DNA from: Roseburia faecis
GTDB taxonomy: Bacteria; Bacillota; Clostridia; Lachnospirales; Lachnospiraceae
Assembly (NCBI RefSeq): GCF_001406815.1
Contig: NZ_CVRR01000019.1
Location: 1-64,000 of the forward strand
DNA length: 64,000 bases
Direction: 5' to 3'
Positions within the stretch are counted from its first letter, which is position 1, and every line of letters begins with the position of its first letter. Below are positions 59,123 through 64,000 of the stretch, in pieces. The position numbers and the translations under genes are program-made. The notes beneath the pieces were generated by a model. It saw nothing but the letters and a program-made list of their open reading frames with translations. It searched no databases and was not told the origin of the DNA.

Positions 59123-61327
59123 ATGGGAAAAATATTTAAAAACATGCTCCCATACTGGAAATGGATTCTGGTTATTGTGGCTTTTCTTGTGATGCAGGCA
59201 TTTTGTGATCTGTCCCTGCCACAGTATACATCAGATATTATCGATGTCGGAATCATGAGCAGCGGAGTGGAGCATATTCTTCCGGAAGAAATGACACAGG
59301 AAGATTTTGTGTCAGCACAGCTTTTTATGACCAGCAGGGAAAAGAAAACATTTGCCGCCTGTTATAAGGAGCCGAAAAAAGATGGAAACTATGTGAGAAA
59401 TTGTGAAGAGGATACGCTTGACGATATGGATGAGTCTCTGTTGGAGCCGATCGTCATGGTATATCAGATGTCCCAGATGAAGGAGTCCGATATTGACGAG
59501 AAGGCTCTCACGGGGAAAATGGGAACGGATGGGACGCAGGTAGATATGAAGCAGCTGATGCAGGCACTGGCAGCCGGCCAGGTACCGGATCAGCAGATTC
59601 TTGAGATGCGAAAGCAGGTGTCCGGACAGATTGATGCGATCGGATCTTCTACATTGAAATCCATGGGTGTGACCTATGCGATCTCCTGTGATAAAAATGC
59701 AGGTGTGGATGTAGATGCCATTCAGAAACATTACTTATGGACCACCGGAGCCAAGATGCTTGGTTTTGCGCTGCTGATGGTTATGGCGGCAGTGGTTGTC
59801 GGATATTGTGCTTCCCGTGTGGGAGCATCCATCGGACGAGATCTGCGTGATAAGACATTCCGCAATGTCGTACAGTACTCCAATGCAGAGATGGATCATT
59901 TTTCAACGGCATCCCTGATTACGAGAAGTACCAATGATGTACAGCAGATTCAGATGGTGACTGCAGTATTTCTGCGAATGATTCTTTATGCTCCGATCAT
60001 TGGAATCGGTGGTGTGATTAAGGTTGCACAGACCCATGCAGGAATGGAATGGGCGATCGCGCTTGCGGTGCTTGTTATTCTTGGGTTTGTAATGCTTCTT
60101 ACCTCCCTTGCCATGCCAAAGTTTAAGATTATGCAGAATCTCGTGGACCGGCTGAATCTGGTTTCGAGAGAGATTCTGACAGGATTAAATGTCATTCGTG
60201 CATTTGGACGGGAAAAACGGGAAGAAGAGCGGTTTGATGAGGCCAACCGCAATCTGACAAAGACGCAGTTGTTTACCAACCGTGTTATGACATTTATGAT
60301 GCCGGGAATGATGATGATCATGTACTGCATCACGCTTCTGATCGTGTGGGTTGCCGCAAAACGGATCGATGGCGGATATATGCAGGTAGGTTCCATGACG
60401 GCATTTATTACTTATACAATGATGATCGTTATGGCATTTCTGATGCTGACCATGATGTCTATCATGATGCCGAGAGCCGGTGTAGCTGCAGAGCGTATAG
60501 ATGAGGTTGTAGGCACAAAAAGTACGATTACAGATCCGAAAGAGCCGGTTGCCATGGAACAGTGTGAGGGTGTGATTGCCTTTCATCATGTAAATTTCCG
60601 GTATCCGGGAGCCACGGAAGATGTGCTTTCGGATATTGATTTTGTTGCAGAGCCGGGAAAGACCACTGCAATTATCGGAAGTACCGGATGTGGTAAATCT
60701 ACGCTGGTCAACCTGCTTCCGCGTTTTTATGATGTGACAGGTGGAGAGATCACGCTTGACGGAACGGATATCCGCAAGTATACATTGCAGGATCTGCGGG
60801 AACATATCGGATTTGTACCACAGAAGGGAGTTCTTTTCTCTGGTACAATTGCAAGCAATCTGCGCTTCGGGGCAGAGGATGCGTCAGATGAGCAGATCCG
60901 GGAAGCAGCGGAGATTGCGCAGGCAACAGAGTTTATTGACAGCAAACAGGATGGGTATGAGAGTGCGATTGCACAGGGCGGAAGCAATGTTTCCGGCGGA
61001 CAGAAGCAGCGGCTTGCCATTGCCAGAGCAATTGCAAAAAATCCAAAGATTTATGTGTTTGATGACAGTTTTTCCGCTCTGGATATGAAGACCGATGCGG
61101 CACTCCGCAGAGCACTTGAGACAAAGACGGAACATACGACCGTGATCATTGTCGCACAGCGAATCAGTACAATTCTGCATGCGGACCAGATACTGGTACT
61201 CGACGATGGAAAGATTGTCGGAAAAGGCACGCATGAGGAATTACTGCACAATTGCGAAGTTTACGAGCAGATTGCCAGAAGTCAGCTGTCTGCCAAAGAA
61301 CTGGGACTTTCTGAGGAGGTGAAATAA
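59123..61327 (+). CDS. ABC exporter half-transporter with large extracellular insertion
   Basis: A 734-residue fused permease-ATPase. After the first membrane helix there is an insertion of about 150 residues (roughly 45-200, hydrophilic and acidic) before the second helix, so it should face outside. The ATPase has Walker A GSTGCGKST, signature VSGGQ and Walker B VFDDSFSALD with Asp in place of the catalytic Glu, making it the degenerate partner of a heterodimer. AAAGGAG precedes the ATG. It is 1 bp upstream of its partner. Confidence 0.9.
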   Translation: MGKIFKNMLPYWKWILVIVAFLVMQAFCDLSLPQYTSDIIDVGIMSSGVEHILPEEMTQEDFVSAQLFMTSREKKTFAACYKEPKKDGNYVRNCEEDTLDDMDESLLEPIVMVYQMSQMKESDIDEKALTGKMGTDGTQVDMKQLMQALAAGQVPDQQILEMRKQVSGQIDAIGSSTLKSMGVTYAISCDKNAGVDVDAIQKHYLWTTGAKMLGFALLMVMAAVVVGYCASRVGASIGRDLRDKTFRNVVQYSNAEMDHFSTASLITRSTNDVQQIQMVTAVFLRMILYAPIIGIGGVIKVAQTHAGMEWAIALAVLVILGFVMLLTSLAMPKFKIMQNLVDRLNLVSREILTGLNVIRAFGREKREEERFDEANRNLTKTQLFTNRVMTFMMPGMMMIMYCITLLIVWVAAKRIDGGYMQVGSMTAFITYTMMIVMAFLMLTMMSIMMPRAGVAAERIDEVVGTKSTITDPKEPVAMEQCEGVIAFHHVNFRYPGATEDVLSDIDFVAEPGKTTAIIGSTGCGKSTLVNLLPRFYDVTGGEITLDGTDIRKYTLQDLREHIGFVPQKGVLFSGTIASNLRFGAEDASDEQIREAAEIAQATEFIDSKQDGYESAIAQGGSNVSGGQKQRLAIARAIAKNPKIYVFDDSFSALDMKTDAALRRALETKTEHTTVIIVAQRISTILHADQILVLDDGKIVGKGTHEELLHNCEVYEQIARSQLSAKELGLSEEVK

Positions 61328-61328
61328 G

Positions 61329-63173
61329 ATGGCAGAACAACGTACAAAAAGACCTCGCGGTCCGATGGGAGGTCCGGGCAGAGGAATGATGCCGGGAGAA
61401 AAGCCGAAAGATTTCAAAAACTCTATCGGAAAACTGGTTCGTTATCTCGGAAGATACTGGTATGCGATTGTTGCCGTTATGATTTTTGCAGCGGTGTCTA
61501 CCGTCTTTTCCGTTGCCGGACCAAAGGTTATGGCACGTGCAACGAATGCATTGGTGGAAGGTCTCGGAAAAAAGATCGCGGGAACCGGATCTATTGATTT
61601 TACCTATATTGCCAAAGTGTTATTGTTTACACTTGGCCTGTATATCTGTTCTGCAGTATTCAGTTTTATACAGGGAATGATCATGACAGGAATCACGCAG
61701 AAAACCTGTTACCGCATGCGTAAGGAAATTTCAGAGAAAATCAACCGCATGCCAATGAAATATTTCGAGAGCCGCACGTACGGAGAGGTGCTATCCCGCA
61801 TCACAAATGATGTGGATACACTTGGACAGAGTTTAAATCAGAGTGTGACGCAGATCATTACGAGTGTGGCGACACTGGTCGGAACACTTGTGATGATGAT
61901 TTCAATTTCCGGAATTATGACATTGATTTCACTTGTGATTCTTCCGGTATCTGCCATCCTGATTTCGTTTATTATCAAACATTCGCAGAAATATTTCCGC
62001 CAGCAGCAGGAATATCTGGGACATATCAACGGACAGGTGGAAGAGGTCTATGGCGGACATCTGGTGGTGCAGGCATATAATAAGCAGGAGAGCACCATCA
62101 AAAAATTTGAAGATACCAATCAGATTCTGTTTCAATCGGCATGGAAGTCCCAGTTTTTATCCGGACTGATGCAGCCGATCATGCAGTTTGTCGGAAACCT
62201 CGGTTATGTCGGAGTGGCAATTTCCGGAGGACTTCTGGCAATCCGCGGAACCATCGGGGTTGGTGAAATTCAGGCATTTATTCAGTATGTCCGGAATTTT
62301 ACTCAGCCGATCCAGCAGATTGCGCAGGTGGCAAATATGCTGCAGTCGATGGCTGCAGCCTCCGAGCGCGTATTTGAATTTCTGGACGAAGAGGAAGAAG
62401 AACTGACGGTTGAACATGCTGTGCATCTCGACCATGTGGATGGTTACGTGGATTTTTCCCATGTAAGTTTCGGATACAATCCGGATCAGATCATTATCAG
62501 GGATTTTTCCGCTCATGTAACACCTGGACAGAAAATTGCAATTGTCGGACCAACGGGAGCAGGAAAAACCACAATGGTCAAACTGCTTATGCGTTTCTAT
62601 GATGTGACAGGCGGAGCCATTCAGGTGGATGGGCATGATATCCGCGACTTTAACCGTCAGGAGCTTCGGGATGCATTTGGTATGGTATTGCAGGATACCT
62701 GGCTGTTTAAGGGATCTATCATGGAAAACATCCGGTATGGCCGTTTAGATGCCACGGATGAGGAAGTGATTGAGGCGGCAAAAGCCGCACATGCCCACCA
62801 TTTTATCCAGACACTTCCGGGTGGCTACCAGATGGAGTTAAACGAGGATGCAAGTAATGTTTCCCAGGGACAGAAACAGCTTCTTACAATTGCACGTGCT
62901 ATCCTTGCGGATAACCCGATTCTGATTCTGGATGAGGCAACCTCTTCGGTAGATACCCGTACCGAAGTGCGGATTCAGAAGGCATTGGATAATCTGATGC
63001 GTGGACGGACCAGCTTTATCATTGCGCATCGACTCTCTACGATAAGAAATGCGGATCTGATTCTGGTGATGAAAGATGGCGATATCATAGAGCAGGGGAC
63101 ACACGAACAGCTTCTGGCACAAAAGGGATTTTATGCAGATCTGTATAATTCCCAGTTCGAAGAGAATGCATAA
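61329..63173 (+). CDS. ABC exporter half-transporter, canonical Walker B
   Basis: A 614-residue fused permease-ATPase with a basic, Gly/Pro-rich N-terminal tail (RTKRPRGPMGGPGRGMMPGE). Six membrane helices are followed by Walker A GPTGAGKTT, signature VSQGQ and Walker B LILDEATSSVD with the catalytic Glu. It completes the heterodimer with the gene 1 bp upstream, the same split of intact and degenerate sites as in the pair at 20811-24388. Substrate unknown. No dedicated regulator is adjacent. Confidence 0.9.
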   Translation: MAEQRTKRPRGPMGGPGRGMMPGEKPKDFKNSIGKLVRYLGRYWYAIVAVMIFAAVSTVFSVAGPKVMARATNALVEGLGKKIAGTGSIDFTYIAKVLLFTLGLYICSAVFSFIQGMIMTGITQKTCYRMRKEISEKINRMPMKYFESRTYGEVLSRITNDVDTLGQSLNQSVTQIITSVATLVGTLVMMISISGIMTLISLVILPVSAILISFIIKHSQKYFRQQQEYLGHINGQVEEVYGGHLVVQAYNKQESTIKKFEDTNQILFQSAWKSQFLSGLMQPIMQFVGNLGYVGVAISGGLLAIRGTIGVGEIQAFIQYVRNFTQPIQQIAQVANMLQSMAAASERVFEFLDEEEEELTVEHAVHLDHVDGYVDFSHVSFGYNPDQIIIRDFSAHVTPGQKIAIVGPTGAGKTTMVKLLMRFYDVTGGAIQVDGHDIRDFNRQELRDAFGMVLQDTWLFKGSIMENIRYGRLDATDEEVIEAAKAAHAHHFIQTLPGGYQMELNEDASNVSQGQKQLLTIARAILADNPILILDEATSSVDTRTEVRIQKALDNLMRGRTSFIIAHRLSTIRNADLILVMKDGDIIEQGTHEQLLAQKGFYADLYNSQFEENA

Positions 63174-63216
63174 GACATTGAAATAAATTGGCAGTTGTGA
63201 TATAGTTTAACTGTAT

Positions 63217-63236
63217 TTATCGACAAATTTTGACAA
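63217..63236 (-). promoter_or_regulatory. Candidate 0A boxes upstream of spo0A
   Basis: On the minus strand, TTTGTCGATAA and TTTTGTCAAA lie next to each other (63217-63236). They are close to the Spo0A box core TGTCGAA. They lie 60-80 bp before the spo0A start and fit the known autoregulation of spo0A. Confidence 0.5.
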
Positions 63237-63298
63237 AATCGGACAGTGCTTTCTGGTATGCTTATTTTTGACTGAATTTGACATTCTAGGAGGCCTAC

Positions 63299-64000
63299 AT
63301 GGGAAAACTAAATGTCGCAATTGCAGATGATAACGAGGTTATGCGTGACTTATTGGAAGAAATGGTAACCAGTGATGATGAACTGCACCTGATCGGGATG
63401 GCAAAGGATGGAGAAGAAGCCTGTCATCTGATCAGGGAAAAAGAACCGGATGTTGTATTATTGGATATTATTATGCCGAAACTGGACGGTCTGGCAGTCC
63501 TTGACAGGATCAGGGCAGACCATACACTAAAGAATCGGCCAACATTTCTGATGATCAGTGGGATCAGCAATGAAAAGATTACCGAAGACGCGTTTGAGCG
63601 GGGAGCGGATTATTACATTATGAAGCCGTTTGACCGGAATATTGTTTTGGACCGGATCAAGACACTCAACCGTCGAAAAAACAAAGTACGAAAAGAAATT
63701 GGCAGACCGGTTGAGATGGAAAAGAAACCGGAAAAGTACTCGTTACAGACACTGGAAGAGGATGTCACAGAGATAATTCATGAGGTTGGTGTTCCGGCAC
63801 ATATCAAGGGATACCAGTATTTGCGGGAGGCAATCATCATGTCTGTGACGAATATGGACATGTTAAATTCTATTACGAAAATTTTATATCCGGGGATTGC
63901 AAAGAAATTTGATACGACACCAAGCCGTGTCGAGCGTGCCATCCGTCATGCAATTGAAGTAGCATGGAGCCGTGGCAAGATGGATACGCTGGATGATCTG
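63299..64000 (+). CDS. spo0A: Sporulation master regulator Spo0A (3' end beyond window)
   Basis: The first 234 codons of a response regulator, cut by the window edge. The receiver domain has the acidic pair in [10 protein letters not shown], the phospho-acceptor Asp in VVLLDIIMP and the Lys in YYIMKPFD. The C-terminal effector domain is the highly conserved Spo0A type, with [20 protein letters not shown] (in part) and [27 protein letters not shown] precedes the ATG at 63299. It controls entry into sporulation. Its usual neighbour spoIVB lies 26 kb to the left here. Confidence 0.97.
   Translation, partial: MGKLNVAIADDNEVMRDLLEEMVTSDDELHLIGMAKDGEEACHLIREKEPDVVLLDIIMPKLDGLAVLDRIRADHTLKNRPTFLMISGISNEKITEDAFERGADYYIMKPFDRNIVLDRIKTLNRRKNKVRKEIGRPVEMEKKPEKYSLQTLEEDVTEIIHEVGVPAHIKGYQYLREAIIMSVTNMDMLNSITKILYPGIAKKFDTTPSRVERAIRHAIEVAWSRGKMDTLDDL

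Noticed and set aside
1-64000. tRNA, rRNA and CRISPR elements
   Set aside because: None were recognised on reading either strand. A tRNAscan and CRISPR search would be needed to exclude them fully.

Overview
The window looks like a chromosomal segment of a spore-forming Clostridia bacterium, most likely Lachnospiraceae (Roseburia, Agathobacter or a relative). This is inferred from the clostridial core order glgC-glgD, asp23, nusB-xseA-xseB-ispA-dxs-tlyA-nadK-argR-recN-spoIVB and a Spo0A gene running off the right edge. No rRNA, tRNA or CRISPR array was seen.

Region 1 (1 to about 10.7 kb) is AT-rich accessory DNA built around an agr-type peptide quorum-sensing locus. It has a GHKL sensor kinase, an AgrB peptide protease, two AgrD-like pro-peptides (5683-5829 and 6664-6804), and several secreted or hypothetical proteins. 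Two nearly identical promoter modules carry a 10-bp direct repeat at 20-bp pitch. One lies upstream of agrD1 and one upstream of a secreted-protein gene; they look like binding sites for an unseen LytTR response regulator. A DUF4062/TIR-like gene sits between the two halves of the locus. Small XRE regulators and a Spo0A-C-like mini-protein follow.

Region 2 (about 10.8 to 18.6 kb) is a mobile element. It contains a roughly 450-nt candidate structured RNA closed by a long-range helix, two small resolvase-fold-like proteins, a PemK/MazF toxin with a small partner, and three tandem large serine recombinases.

Region 3 (18.7 to 37.1 kb) is core chromosome. It holds a secreted nuclease, an AraC regulator divergent from a heterodimeric ABC exporter, ADP-glucose synthesis (GlgC/GlgD), and the conserved nusB-to-spoIVB cluster for transcription, DNA repair, isoprenoids, NAD kinase, arginine regulation and sporulation.

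Region 4 (37.2 to 54.6 kb) is a type IV pilus operon: PilB, PilT, PilC, pilin, PilD, a PilM-PilN fusion, PilO, four minor-pilin-like proteins and a 1500-residue DUF5057-like surface protein. Its promoter is at 37217-37245 and its terminator at 54535-54579.

Region 5 (54.6 to 59.0 kb) is a recent tandem expansion of Rpn/PD-(D/E)XK nuclease genes. There are three full copies and one fragment that keeps only the C-terminal domain. All four have an internal start that could make a separate C-terminal protein.

Region 6 (59.1 to 64.0 kb) has a second heterodimeric ABC exporter and the start of spo0A. Regions 4 to 6 therefore separate spoIVB from spo0A, which are neighbours in most endospore formers.
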